A program made the position numbers and the translations under genes. The notes under the pieces are model-generated. The model was given only the letters and a program-made list of their open reading frames with translations. It had not been told where the DNA came from and searched no databases. A stretch of 64,000 bases of DNA from Clostridia bacterium. Its GTDB lineage: Bacteria; Bacillota; Clostridia; Oscillospirales; Acutalibacteraceae. Positions within the stretch are counted from its first letter, which is position 1. Every line of letters starts with the position of its first letter. Shown here one piece after another: positions 34,029-43,373 of this stretch. The stretch is from positions 1-64,000 of the forward strand of contig CAAFXS010000028.1 of assembly GCA_900767025.1 (NCBI GenBank). The letters are read 5' to 3'.

Positions 34029-35276
34029 TTATTCGCTTCGCAGTGCGTCGATAGGGCTCATTTGAGCTGCCTTTCTTGCAGGGTAAATACCGAAGAAAAG
34101 ACCTACACCGCTGGAGAAAAGAAGTGCTACAAGTATCAGCCACCATGTGATATTCGGCTGAATATCAATAATTGCACAGGCACCGAAGGCACCCACAATG
34201 CCGATTGTTACACCTATTATACCACCGATAAGACACAGGATTATAGACTCCGTCAAGAACTGCATTGTAATAACCTTTGTCTTGGCACCCAGAGATTTCC
34301 TGATACCTATTTCACGTGTTCGTTCTGTTACCGAAACAAGCATAATATTCATAACACCGATACCGCCTACAATAAGGGAAATAGCACCTACGCAGGCAAT
34401 AAATGCAGTAAGAACTGACATAATGATGTCAACGATATTGACATATGTAGCCATATTCTGTGCCGTATACATAGTACTTGAGTAATTACCGTGTGAGGAC
34501 TTAAGATAGTTTACTGCCGCATTACCAACAGCGTCATAATCATAGCCCTCCTCTGCAATTACGAAAACACTTCCCAAATTAGCGTTTGCACCTGTAATCT
34601 GTGTAAGCGTTGTACAAGGCATAAACAAAGCGATAGTCGGATTTTCTGTTCCTGAGAACATACTTGACATCATATTTCCGCCGCCCATAGAGTTAGCCAG
34701 CGCGTCTATGTTTGCAACGCCGCAAATCTTTATCTTCATAGACTTACCGCTGGAGGTAACGGTAACATACTCATTTGTAACATCACGGTAACCGAAAACC
34801 GTATCTGCCGAATTTGTACCGATAACTGCTATCGGTGCATTGGCATTATACTCCTCATCCGTAAAAAACCTGCCGTATTCACAGTTAGTAGTAAGTGCAA
34901 ACTGAACATCACTGTTAACGCCTATCAGCATTGCTGTTGCCTCGGTTTCGGTCTTGTCAATAGTGGCACGACCGAAGCCCATAAGCATTGGTGAGCAACG
35001 CTCAACACCGTTAACCTTGTTCTTGATATTCTCAACATCATCAAGGGTTATATAGTCACTGTCCGTTGCGGCGGTTGTGTCAACGCTGACTAACACGGCG
35101 TTGGAGCCCATATCCTCAATCAAACCGACTATGTAATCCCTTACACCGGTACCGGCGCCGATAATCATAATAACGGAGCTGATACCGATTATAATACCGA
35201 GCATAGTAAGAAGACTGCGCATCCAGTTTGCTCTGATACATTTAACTGCGATTTTCAGACTTTCTTTAATGTTCAC
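34029..35276 (-). CDS. ABC transporter permease, MacB/FtsX type
   Basis: 415 residues with the MacB-like plan: one N-terminal membrane helix (MRSLLTMLGIIIGISSVIMI), a large extracellular MacB_PCD domain (about 45-270) and three C-terminal helices of the FtsX domain with the cytoplasmic loop SVTERTREIGIRKSLGAK. Such permeases drive peptide, lipoprotein or drug efflux together with an ATPase and a HlyD-like adaptor. The adaptor gene is directly upstream, but no ATPase gene is in this operon. Confidence 0.9.
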   Translation of the reverse strand: MNIKESLKIAVKCIRANWMRSLLTMLGIIIGISSVIMIIGAGTGVRDYIVGLIEDMGSNAVLVSVDTTAATDSDYITLDDVENIKNKVNGVERCSPMLMGFGRATIDKTETEATAMLIGVNSDVQFALTTNCEYGRFFTDEEYNANAPIAVIGTNSADTVFGYRDVTNEYVTVTSSGKSMKIKICGVANIDALANSMGGGNMMSSMFSGTENPTIALFMPCTTLTQITGANANLGSVFVIAEEGYDYDAVGNAAVNYLKSSHGNYSSTMYTAQNMATYVNIVDIIMSVLTAFIACVGAISLIVGGIGVMNIMLVSVTERTREIGIRKSLGAKTKVITMQFLTESIILCLIGGIIGVTIGIVGAFGACAIIDIQPNITWWLILVALLFSSGVGLFFGIYPARKAAQMSPIDALRSE

Positions 35277-35288
35277 TCTGAAATCTCC

Positions 35289-36962
35289 TTACTTAGTTAC
35301 AACTTTAACCTTAAAGGTGTCCTCTTTGTAATCGGCTGCGGGAGCGGAAACAATCTTATCGCCCACCTTTAAGCCTTCCTTAACCTGATATGCTGAATCG
35401 GAAACGGCGCCTGTTTCAATATGAGTCTTGGTAACGGTGCCTTCCTCTTCGTTATAGAGGTATACATAAGAACCTGTCTTTTCAAGCTTAATTGACTCAA
35501 TTGGAACAACGGTTACGCCAAGGTATTCACCTGTGCTGATTTCAACATCGGCATTAAAGCCTGCTGTGATATTTTCATCTGTTTTCGGAATTGAGATAAT
35601 ACATTCAACACCTGCGCCTGAATCGGTAAGGCTTGAAAGTCCGCTGATGCCCGCCATGGAACCAACGCTGTCAAGAATGCTTGAGCTTGAACCGCCGGTA
35701 GCAGTGGGAGCGATTGATGTAACTGAAGCCTCATACTTGCCGTAGGCAGTGGTTACTGTAACGGGCATACCAACCTTTACCTTATGTAAATCATATTCGC
35801 TGAGGCTTACCTTAACGCTCATTGAATCAAGGTTTTCAAGAGTAATACCTGCTGTAAGCATATTAGTCTGCTCACCGGGATAAATATCAACTGCGGTAAT
35901 TGTACCGTCAAAGGCTGCCTTCCAGCCGGCTGCCATTTCTGCCTGCTGGTTCTTGAGTGCATCAAGAGCGGTTTTTGTTGCATCAACGGCAGTTTTCTGC
36001 ATACTGAGAGTTGTTGTGTCTGCCTGTGCGTTATAGATAGCGTACTGTGCCTCAAGAGAAAGAAGCTGAATCTGTGCAGCGGTCATCATAACATTGTCGG
36101 AGCTTGCAAATGCTCTGCCAACTGCTTCAAAGTCGATTGATGAAACAATTGCCTTTGCAGTTTCCTCTGCAACACCGCTTTCAACAAGACCGTCAATAAT
36201 GTTCTTGGCAATCTGCTGTTCGTCAAGCTCGCCGATTCTTGCAAGGTTTTCGGCAATGATTGTAGTCATTACCGTAAGCTGCTCCATATTCTCAGCAACG
36301 TCGGTAAGGGTTTTGTTAAGCTCTTCAAGAGTATCGGAAAGGTCGCCGAGGTTTGGAGAAGTAGGTCTTGTTGAAGATGTGGGATTCTGTGCAGTAGTAG
36401 TTGTTGTGGTGGTAGTTGTTGTGGTAGTGGTTGTAGTAGTGGTTTTTGTGGTAGTGGTAGGCTTTTTGGTAGTCTTTTTAGCTGTTGTTGCGGTAGTAGA
36501 AGGAGCTTTCTCAAGCTCTGCAACAACCTTTTCAGCCTCTTTGATTTTCTCTGCCAAAGCGTCAGCCTTTTTCTTGGCCTCCTTCTGAGCCTTTGCCGCA
36601 TTGTTATATGCACTCAGTGAGCTGTTGTAGCTCTGCTGAAGAGAGCGAACCTGCTCATCCGTTGCTGTGGTGTCAAAGGTTGCAAGAACGTCATTCTGCT
36701 TAACAGTATCGCCGACCTTAACGAAAACCTCCTTAACCGTTGCAACAGTACCAACCTTATACTCCTTGGAGGTACCTGCGGAAATCTCACCGGTAAGTGA
36801 TACATTTTCGTGAATATCATCGGTGGTGATTGTGTGGAGTGAAACCTCCTCACCGCTGTTTGATTTAACTATACCGAAAATTGCACCGGCAGCAATTGCA
36901 ATAACCAGCACTATACAGATAGGTATAATTATTCTTTTTTTACTTTTCTTTACAGTAGCCAT
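35289..36962 (-). CDS. MacA/HlyD-like efflux adaptor with poly-threonine linker
   Basis: 557 residues. An N-terminal membrane anchor (about 11-33) is followed by a lipoyl half-motif (VKEVFVKVGDTVKQNDVLAT) and a coiled-coil hairpin. A Thr-rich linker (about 156-190) comes next, then a second helical section, the other lipoyl half (WKAAFDGTITAVDIYPGEQT) and the beta-barrel and membrane-proximal domains. It links the permease to the cell envelope. The Thr tract is encoded by varied ACN/ACC/ACA codons, so it is not a simple slipped repeat. It is long for this family because of the insert. Confidence 0.88.
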   Translation of the reverse strand: MATVKKSKKRIIIPICIVLVIAIAAGAIFGIVKSNSGEEVSLHTITTDDIHENVSLTGEISAGTSKEYKVGTVATVKEVFVKVGDTVKQNDVLATFDTTATDEQVRSLQQSYNSSLSAYNNAAKAQKEAKKKADALAEKIKEAEKVVAELEKAPSTTATTAKKTTKKPTTTTKTTTTTTTTTTTTTTTTTAQNPTSSTRPTSPNLGDLSDTLEELNKTLTDVAENMEQLTVMTTIIAENLARIGELDEQQIAKNIIDGLVESGVAEETAKAIVSSIDFEAVGRAFASSDNVMMTAAQIQLLSLEAQYAIYNAQADTTTLSMQKTAVDATKTALDALKNQQAEMAAGWKAAFDGTITAVDIYPGEQTNMLTAGITLENLDSMSVKVSLSEYDLHKVKVGMPVTVTTAYGKYEASVTSIAPTATGGSSSSILDSVGSMAGISGLSSLTDSGAGVECIISIPKTDENITAGFNADVEISTGEYLGVTVVPIESIKLEKTGSYVYLYNEEEGTVTKTHIETGAVSDSAYQVKEGLKVGDKIVSAPAADYKEDTFKVKVVTK

Positions 36963-37012
36963 AGATAATAACCTCTGTTCTAAAAAATTCTATTATTTCA
37001 AATTGTAGATAA

Positions 37013-37041
37013 AGTATAATTCCGTTTTGTATAATTGTCAA
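37013..37041 (-). promoter_or_regulatory. Promoter of the adaptor-permease operon
   Basis: Minus strand TTGACA (37036-37041), 17-bp spacer, TATACT (37013-37018). Confidence 0.7.
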
Positions 37042-37065
37042 TAACTTTTTGTAAATTTTAAAAAA

Positions 37066-38349
37066 TTATTCATTTTTAAGAGCCTTAAGTGCCCTTTGGC
37101 CGATGTCTTTTCTGTAATGAGCACCGTCAAAGGTGATTTCCTTTGCGGCTGCGTATGATTTTTTCAAAGCGTCCTCAAGGCTTGAGCCTAAAGCGGTAAT
37201 TCCAAGAACTCTGCCGCCGGATGTAACAAGCCTACCGTCCTTGATTGCCGTGCCTGCGTGATAAACGGTAACACCCTCAAGCTGACCGTCGGTAAGTCCG
37301 TTAATTTCAATACCCTTTGGATACGATTTCGGATAACCGCCTGATGCCATAATAAGACAGGTGCAGGCGTCATCGCTCCATTCTATGTTAAGTTCGGAAA
37401 GAGTTTCGTTATTGATAGCATCAAAGATATCCATTATATCTGTTTTAAGCCTTGGGAGAACAACCTGTGTTTCCGGGTCTCCGAAACGGCAGTTGTATTC
37501 AATTACCTTGGGTCCCTTTGGAGTAAGCATCAAGCCGAAATACAGACAACCCTTAAAGGTTCTGCCCTCACTGTTCATTGCCTCAATGGTTGGAATAAAG
37601 ATTTTTTCCATACACTCACGGGCAACCTCATCGGTATAGTAGGGGTTTGGTGAAACAGTACCCATTCCGCCGGTGTTAAGACCCTTATCACCGTCAAGAG
37701 CTCTTTTGTGGTCCATTGAAGAAACCATGGGCTTAACGCATTTTCCGTCAGTAAATGCAAGCACGGAAACCTCGGGACCTGTTAAAAACTCCTCAACAAC
37801 AACATTGTTGCCGGAGGCACCGAAAATTTTATCCTCCATAATTTCCCTGATACCTGCAACAGCCTCCTCAAGACTTTCGGGAATAATAACACCCTTACCG
37901 AGAGCAAGACCGTCAGCCTTGATAACTGTGGGGAATTCATTTTTCTCTGTTACATATTCAATAGCGTCATCAGCGTTATCGAAAACCTTATATTCAGCAG
38001 TGGGAATATTGTATTTAAGCATAAGATTTTTTGAAAAAACCTTGGAGCCTTCAATAATTGCCGCATTCGCCCTTGGGCCGAAGGTTTTAAAGCCTGCCTC
38101 GTTCAATGCATCAACCATACCTGCAACAAGGGGGTCATCGGGAGCAACAACCACAAAGTCTGCTTTAATTTCCCTTGCAAGATTAACAACGCCGTCAATA
38201 TCCGTTGCCGATACATTATAGCACTCTGCGTCATAGGAAATACCGCCGTTGCCGGGACAGCAGGCAACACTGTCAACCCTTGGGGATTCCTTAATTTTTC
38301 TGATAAGGGCGTGTTCTCTTCCGCCGCCGCCCACTACCAATACCTTCAT
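37066..38349 (-). CDS. purD: Phosphoribosylamine-glycine ligase
   Basis: 427 residues from the ATG at 38349, eight bases after GGAGG; an in-frame GTG six bases earlier is the alternative. ATP-grasp enzyme of purine synthesis, joining phosphoribosylamine and glycine. Marks: VLVVGGGGREHAL, GPRANAAIIEGSK, IKADGLALGKGV, MDHKRALDGDKGLNTGGMG and YNCRFGDPETQVVLPRL. It is last in the operon purE-purM-purN-purO-purD, 50 bp after purO. Confidence 0.97.
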   Translation of the reverse strand: MKVLVVGGGGREHALIRKIKESPRVDSVACCPGNGGISYDAECYNVSATDIDGVVNLAREIKADFVVVAPDDPLVAGMVDALNEAGFKTFGPRANAAIIEGSKVFSKNLMLKYNIPTAEYKVFDNADDAIEYVTEKNEFPTVIKADGLALGKGVIIPESLEEAVAGIREIMEDKIFGASGNNVVVEEFLTGPEVSVLAFTDGKCVKPMVSSMDHKRALDGDKGLNTGGMGTVSPNPYYTDEVARECMEKIFIPTIEAMNSEGRTFKGCLYFGLMLTPKGPKVIEYNCRFGDPETQVVLPRLKTDIMDIFDAINNETLSELNIEWSDDACTCLIMASGGYPKSYPKGIEINGLTDGQLEGVTVYHAGTAIKDGRLVTSGGRVLGITALGSSLEDALKKSYAAAKEITFDGAHYRKDIGQRALKALKNE

Positions 38350-38399
38350 TTGCACATCCTCCGAAACACATCAATGGTAATTTTTGTATCACCCGAATT

Positions 38400-39101
38400 T
38401 TATTTGTTCTTGTTTATAATCCTTGTCTGCTCCTCACCTGTTTCAAGGTTAATAAAGCGGGTGAAAAGCGACACCTTATTGTCATCATTAAGGCTTTCCC
38501 ATATCATATCGGTAAACTCATCAATATCGCCCTCAATCTCCACAGGAGTAGGCTCGCCCTCAAAGGAGGGAATGGGATTGCCGTCACATTTATATGTATG
38601 GATAAAGTGGCCCATACCGGCAACTGCCGGGTATTCATAGAAAAATCTAACACAGGTGGGCTGACCTAAATTTGACTTTAAAATAGACAGATTATAGTCG
38701 CCGTTTTCCTTAACTACACCTGAAATTCTCGGTGTATAGTTAGGATAATCAGGCTCATACTCACGGGTAACAAGAGCCTCATGATAGCTCTCGCCCTTGC
38801 TCATAAAATCGTAAATTGTATCTGTCTGGTCGCCGTTGGTAACAATTGTTACGCCATCGAGCTTAAGAACAGGATTGTAAATAATGAGTGAGGGGTCCTC
38901 CATTTTAGACTCATCAAAAGCCTTGGTACGAATACCGCCTCTGTCATTCTCCTCAAAAATTCTGTTACGGCTGTTAACACTTCTGCCCATAATGAAATAA
39001 GCAATTACTGCATTTTTGCCGTCCTTTGATTTACCTAAAACAATTCCCCTGCCGGGATATGAATTTGTGCTTAACTCGTTTTTTAATGTTGTTATCTCCA
39101 T
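38400..39101 (-). CDS. purO: IMP cyclohydrolase, PurO type
   Basis: 233 residues. YPGRGIVLGKSKDGKNAVIA, YFIMGRSVNSRNRIF and SNLGQPTCVRFFYEYPAVAG are typical of the PurO-like IMP cyclohydrolase family, which closes the ring of FAICAR to make IMP. Many bacteria use the C-terminal half-reaction site of fused PurH instead. Its position between purN and purD supports the pathway role. The matching AICAR formyltransferase gene is not in the operon as seen here. Confidence 0.9.
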   Translation of the reverse strand: MEITTLKNELSTNSYPGRGIVLGKSKDGKNAVIAYFIMGRSVNSRNRIFEENDRGGIRTKAFDESKMEDPSLIIYNPVLKLDGVTIVTNGDQTDTIYDFMSKGESYHEALVTREYEPDYPNYTPRISGVVKENGDYNLSILKSNLGQPTCVRFFYEYPAVAGMGHFIHTYKCDGNPIPSFEGEPTPVEIEGDIDEFTDMIWESLNDDNKVSLFTRFINLETGEEQTRIINKNK

Positions 39102-39110
39102 TTTTTCACC

Positions 39111-39734
39111 TCATACAATTTCGGTTATTTTGCCGTTAACCTTAATTCTGCCCTGGCAGAACAGGGACACGGCTTGGGGAAGGATTTTCCATTCTGCCTG
39201 TTCCATAACACGCCTTTGAAGAATTTCGGGGGTATCACCGTTTTCAACAGCCACGGCTTTTTGAACGATAATGGGTCCGCCGTCGCACTCCTCGGTTACA
39301 AAATGAACAGTTGCGCCTGTGAGCTTTACTCCGCTTTCAAGCACTGCCTTGTGAACATTAAGTCCGTAAAAGCCTTTTCCGCAGAAGGACGGTATCAAAG
39401 CCGGGTGAACATTCATCATTTTGTTTGGAAATGCCTTAACAACCTGTTCATCAAGAATTGTCATAAAGCCTGCGTACACAACTAAATCTGCTTTTTCTTC
39501 AATAAGAGCATCTCTTATATCGGCAGAATATTTATGCACATCGTCATAATCTTTTCTGGCAAGAACTCTTGTTTTAATACCGTTTTGCTTTGCCCTTTCA
39601 AGAGCATATGCATCGGGGTTTGAGGAAATTACACAGGTGATTTTGCCGTTTTTGATATCCCCTCTTTTTTCCGCATCGATAAGAGCCTGAAGATTAGTTC
39701 CGCCGCCGGAAACAAGAACAGCAATATTCATCAT
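39111..39734 (-). CDS. purN: Phosphoribosylglycinamide formyltransferase
   Basis: 207 residues, standard PurN length. LVSGGGTNLQALIDA at the N-terminus binds the phosphate. MNVHPALIPSF contains the catalytic His and VHFVTEECDGGPII the catalytic Asp region. It adds formyl from 10-formyl-THF to GAR. The ATG overlaps the purM stop (ATGA), indicating coupled translation. Confidence 0.96.
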   Translation of the reverse strand: MMNIAVLVSGGGTNLQALIDAEKRGDIKNGKITCVISSNPDAYALERAKQNGIKTRVLARKDYDDVHKYSADIRDALIEEKADLVVYAGFMTILDEQVVKAFPNKMMNVHPALIPSFCGKGFYGLNVHKAVLESGVKLTGATVHFVTEECDGGPIIVQKAVAVENGDTPEILQRRVMEQAEWKILPQAVSLFCQGRIKVNGKITEIV

Positions 39735-40768
39735 ACTAATTCAACGCCCTTCTCGCCTGACCTGATTTCACCGATAACGGTAGCCTGCTCGCCTGCCTGC
39801 TGTAAAATCCTAACTGCCTGGTCAGCCTTTTCGGCGTCAACAGCAATTACAAGACCTGTACCCATATTAAATGTGTTATACATATCTCTTTCGGGAATAT
39901 TTCCTGTTTTCTGAATTAAGTCAAAGATAGGCTTTTTGAAGCACTTATCCTTTTCAATAACCGCGGTAAAGCCGTCCTTAAGCATTCTCGGCACATTTTC
40001 ATAAAAGCCGCCGCCTGTAATATGGCTTATTGCATTGACTCTCACTGCGTCCATAAGTGCAAGCAAGGGCTTAACATAAATCCTTGTGGGAGTGATAAGC
40101 TCCTCACCCAAGGTTTTACCCAGCTCGTCATACTTAACGGCAATAGTCTTTTCGTTAACATCAAACACCTTTCTCACAAGTGAAAATCCGTTGGAATGAA
40201 CGCCTGATGATGCCACGCCGATAAGTGCATTACCTGCCTTAAGGCTATCGCCTGAAACAAGCTTATCCTTTTCACCGATACCTACGGTAAAGCCTGCAAG
40301 GTCGTACTCCTCCTCCGGCATAAGACCCGGATGCTCGGCAGTTTCTCCGCCTACAAGAGCACAGCCTGCCTGAACACAACCCTCTGCAACACCTGAAACA
40401 ATCTTTTCAATCTTTTCAGGGAAGTTCTTTCCGCAGGCAATATAGTCAAGGAAGAAAAGCGGCTTAGCACCTGAACAGGCAACATCGTTAACGCACATTG
40501 CCACGCAGTCGATACCAACTGTATCGTGCTTATCCATAAGGTAAGCAAGCTTGATCTTTGTTCCTACACCGTCCGTACCTGAAACAAGAACAGGATTTTT
40601 ATATTCATTAGCGGCAATTTCAAACATTCCGCCGAAGCCGCCGATACCGCCGATTACACCGGGGATATTTGTTCTTTTAACATGAGATTTGATAAGCTCA
40701 ACAGACTCATAGCCTGCGGTTACATCAACGCCTGCTGCGGCGTAGCTTTCGCTGAAACTTTTTTCCAT
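39731..40768 (-). CDS. purM: Phosphoribosylformylglycinamidine cyclo-ligase (AIR synthetase)
   Basis: 345 residues. YAAAGVDVTAGYESVELIK, LVSGTDGVGTKIKLAY, DCVAMCVNDVACSGAKPLFF and HITGGGFYENVPRML are PurM signatures. ATP-dependent ring closure of FGAM to AIR in purine synthesis. It lies 2 bp after purE and overlaps purN. Confidence 0.97.
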   Translation of the reverse strand: MEKSFSESYAAAGVDVTAGYESVELIKSHVKRTNIPGVIGGIGGFGGMFEIAANEYKNPVLVSGTDGVGTKIKLAYLMDKHDTVGIDCVAMCVNDVACSGAKPLFFLDYIACGKNFPEKIEKIVSGVAEGCVQAGCALVGGETAEHPGLMPEEEYDLAGFTVGIGEKDKLVSGDSLKAGNALIGVASSGVHSNGFSLVRKVFDVNEKTIAVKYDELGKTLGEELITPTRIYVKPLLALMDAVRVNAISHITGGGFYENVPRMLKDGFTAVIEKDKCFKKPIFDLIQKTGNIPERDMYNTFNMGTGLVIAVDAEKADQAVRILQQAGEQATVIGEIRSGEKGVELV

Positions 40769-40770
40769 AT

Positions 40771-41268
40771 TTATATCTCCTTTAGCTTTTCCTGAAGGGC
40801 TGCATCCTTTTCCCTAACCTGCTGTGCCATATCGGCTCTCATTTGCTGAAGCTTTGACATTAATCCGTCATCGCCCACGGCAAGAATTTCTGCTGCAAGA
40901 ATTGCCGCGTTTTTAGCGGCGTTAACGCCAACTGTTGCAACGGGAATTCCCGGAGGCATCATAACAGTTGCCAGCATAGCGTCCATACCGTCCAGCACCT
41001 TTGCAGAACAGGGAATACCGATAACAGGAAGAGTTGTTGAGGCTGCAAGCACTCCGCCCAGATGAGCCGCCATACCTGCTGCGGCAATTATTACACCGAA
41101 GCCGTTTTCGATAGCCTTTGATGAGAACTCGTGTGCCTCGTCAGGTGTGCGGTGAGCACTCATTACTCTGACCTCTGTTTCAATACCAAGCTCCTTAAGC
41201 TGTTTTATTGCCGGAGTAACAATGGGCAGGTCGCTGTCCGAGCCCATAATTATTGCAACCTTTTTCAT
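40771..41268 (-). CDS. purE: N5-carboxyaminoimidazole ribonucleotide mutase
   Basis: 165 residues from the ATG at 41268 (AGGAGAG upstream). IIMGSDSDLPIV, SAHRTPDE and AAGMAAHLGGVLAAST are class I PurE marks, giving CAIR from N5-CAIR. A longer frame upstream is excluded by the ribosome site and family alignment. It is first in the purine operon. Confidence 0.97.
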   Translation of the reverse strand: MKKVAIIMGSDSDLPIVTPAIKQLKELGIETEVRVMSAHRTPDEAHEFSSKAIENGFGVIIAAAGMAAHLGGVLAASTTLPVIGIPCSAKVLDGMDAMLATVMMPPGIPVATVGVNAAKNAAILAAEILAVGDDGLMSKLQQMRADMAQQVREKDAALQEKLKEI

Positions 41269-41312
41269 AAAAACTCTCCTTTGTTTTACAATGATTACCA
41301 AATATTTTCTAT

Positions 41313-41341
41313 ATTATATATTAATATATTATATTTTTCAA
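41313..41341 (-). promoter_or_regulatory. Promoter of the purine operon
   Basis: Minus strand TTGAAA (41336-41341), 17-bp spacer, TATAAT (41313-41318), leaving a leader of under 50 nt. That is too short for a purine riboswitch. A PurR-like site is not evident. Confidence 0.7.
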
Positions 41342-41361
41342 TCCCTAAAACCCACTAAATA

Positions 41362-43275
41362 CTAACGAATATCATAGATACTTTCGTCAATTTTACCATA
41401 AGCCAAAAAGCTTTTTGCGTGTTCCCAGTCGCCGCTGTCAATTAAGCCGTTGCCGTTAACATCTATGCTTTTTATAATCAAATTACTTTCGTCATATGTG
41501 CCGTAAGCACTTCTTATAATCGCAAAATCCTTTGCATTAACATATCCGTCGCCGTTGATATCACAATGGACAACGCCAATATCTCCTAAATCATAAGTAC
41601 CCGGACTTATTTCAACTCTGCGTTCGGGACCCAAGTCGCTTCTGACAGTCAGAAAATCATAAGCATTATATGCAACAAAAAATCCGTTTTCATCAGTAGT
41701 GCACACATAATTGCCCTTGTAGTCAAATATATCTGCATACGGCACAAAGCTGTTTTCAATTATATCTCCGTCAGGTGAAGCCATAACCCTTACATAGCCA
41801 AATACCGTAGTTCCCAGAGACGGAACAAAATCACTTGTGTATGCATAGCCGCACTGTGTGCAGGTATGCCGTGTGTAGCCGTCCTCCGTAACCGTGGGGT
41901 CAATAACAACGGAAACAAAGGTATGCTCAACATTTACCGTAAAATTCAGTTCCCTATCCCCCACTGTTATTGAGTCGTTATTTTTTCCGCAGACAATATG
42001 TGACTTTAGCTTGTCTGAATATTTAAAGGTCATTCCTCCGTATTCTCCGCCTTCTTCAAAGGGCACGGTATAAACAAAGCCGTCGGCATATGTGAAATCA
42101 ATAGCCATACCCGTAATCAAAGCGGATATATCAGCCGTTCCGTCGGGATAATCCCCTGAAATTAGGTTAATATCCCAGTCAATGGAAACATCGGTTATTC
42201 CCACGGGCATAAATTCAACAGTGAAATCCCCGTCGGAATCATTGCTTGTTACAACATAATGGTAGGTATGACCTGCCGTCAGCTGACACTCAATGGTGAA
42301 ATTCAAATCAAAAATAGAATTGTCCTTGCTTTCATAAACAATTTCATCATTATTGCTTTTGTCAATCAGCACACAGTCCACATCAAGACTGCCTGAAGAT
42401 AAAAACGAATAATTTGCCGTAGCGTCAGGCGTAAATGTAAAAATCATTTTGTCATCAACAGTATCGCTGTAATATGTGCGGGTGATAACATCACCTCTGC
42501 AAAGCTCCATTTCATCAATAAGAGTATACGATACCGGGTATTTTTCGCTTGCGTATGTATACGCCTTGGAATCCCTGTAAACATTCATTACAAAGCCGTC
42601 ATAATACTTGCCTGCAACGGCTTTTTCAAAGCCGAAGGCATACGCACCCAGAGTAGCGTTTCTGGGAACGGAAACAGTTTTCAGCTTTGGACAGCCCAAA
42701 AACGCCTGCCGTGAAACTGTAAGAGTCATTTTTTGACTTGCAAATTCAACACTGCTCAGCGCGGTACACTGCTCAAAGGCAGAAGCACCGATGCTTTTAA
42801 CGCTCTCCGGTATATAGATTTCCTCAAGACCTAAACACATATAAAATGCATTATTGTATACAGTTTCAACATTTTTTAAATCAATATTTTTAAGGGCGGT
42901 GTTGCCGTTAAATGCACTGCCGCCTATCCTTGTAAGCGTTGACGGCAGCTGAACATTTTCGGCGTTAACGGTTTGAAAAATACAGTTGCCAATTGAGGTA
43001 ATGCCCTCCTCAACGATAATATTGTCAATAAGATTATTGGTTTTAAGGTCATACCAGGGTTGAGAATTTGACGCACCGATGCTGTTGGTAAAATTAGGTG
43101 TTGCACCTGTTCCGCTGATGGTGAGAGTCTTTGTCTGTGAGTCATAGGAATAATATGTACTGCTTGTGCCAAGCTGAATTTTATCGCCGTCCGCCGCCTG
43201 TGCAGTAAAGGAAAAGCCAAGTAATGCCGTAACAAGCACAAATAAAAAAGAAATTATAACCGTTGACCTTTTCAA
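41362..43275 (-). CDS. Secreted leucine-rich-repeat protein with C-terminal dockerin-like domain
   Basis: 637 residues, TTG start after GGGAGGTG. A signal peptide (1 to about 27, cleaved near AQAADG) leads to BspA-type LRR_5 repeats (about 70-215: SIGNCIFQ, RIGGSAFNGNTALKNIDL, SIGASAFEQCTALSSVEF). Beta domains and a CTQCGYAY repeat (about 475) follow. The C-terminus holds two EF-hand-like dockerin halves, CDINGDGYVNAKDFAIIRSA and SIDVNGNGLIDSGDWEHAKS. It would be exported and could dock to a cohesin scaffold. No cohesin or glycoside hydrolase domain is present, so a binding or adhesion role is more likely than catalysis. Confidence 0.88.
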   Translation of the reverse strand: MKRSTVIISFLFVLVTALLGFSFTAQAADGDKIQLGTSSTYYSYDSQTKTLTISGTGATPNFTNSIGASNSQPWYDLKTNNLIDNIIVEEGITSIGNCIFQTVNAENVQLPSTLTRIGGSAFNGNTALKNIDLKNVETVYNNAFYMCLGLEEIYIPESVKSIGASAFEQCTALSSVEFASQKMTLTVSRQAFLGCPKLKTVSVPRNATLGAYAFGFEKAVAGKYYDGFVMNVYRDSKAYTYASEKYPVSYTLIDEMELCRGDVITRTYYSDTVDDKMIFTFTPDATANYSFLSSGSLDVDCVLIDKSNNDEIVYESKDNSIFDLNFTIECQLTAGHTYHYVVTSNDSDGDFTVEFMPVGITDVSIDWDINLISGDYPDGTADISALITGMAIDFTYADGFVYTVPFEEGGEYGGMTFKYSDKLKSHIVCGKNNDSITVGDRELNFTVNVEHTFVSVVIDPTVTEDGYTRHTCTQCGYAYTSDFVPSLGTTVFGYVRVMASPDGDIIENSFVPYADIFDYKGNYVCTTDENGFFVAYNAYDFLTVRSDLGPERRVEISPGTYDLGDIGVVHCDINGDGYVNAKDFAIIRSAYGTYDESNLIIKSIDVNGNGLIDSGDWEHAKSFLAYGKIDESIYDIR

Positions 43276-43305
43276 GCTCTCACCTCCCTTATTACATACA
43301 CAGTA

Positions 43306-43334
43306 ATTTTAGCATACTTTTCGCTTTAATACAA
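43306..43334 (-). promoter_or_regulatory. Promoter of the LRR/dockerin gene
   Basis: Minus strand TTGTAT (43329-43334), 17-bp spacer, TAAAAT (43306-43311). Confidence 0.5.
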
Positions 43335-43343
43335 CATAAAAAT

Positions 43344-43363
43344 GGAGGTTCAAAAGAACCTCC
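43344..43363 (-). terminator. Terminator after the 43374 membrane-protein gene
   Basis: GGAGGTTC-AAAA-GAACCTCC, perfect 8-bp stem with a T-rich tract in minus direction. It is 10 bp past the stop. Confidence 0.85.
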
Positions 43364-43373
43364 CGAAAAAATA

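Noticed and set aside
36390..36500. Apparent tandem DNA repeat (GTTGTGGTAGTG-like)
   Set aside because: It encodes the threonine-rich linker of the efflux adaptor with mixed codons. It is coding low complexity and not a CRISPR or an intergenic satellite.
41269..41361. Purine riboswitch before purE
   Set aside because: The leader from the mapped promoter is under 50 nt and lacks the purine aptamer; it is too short.
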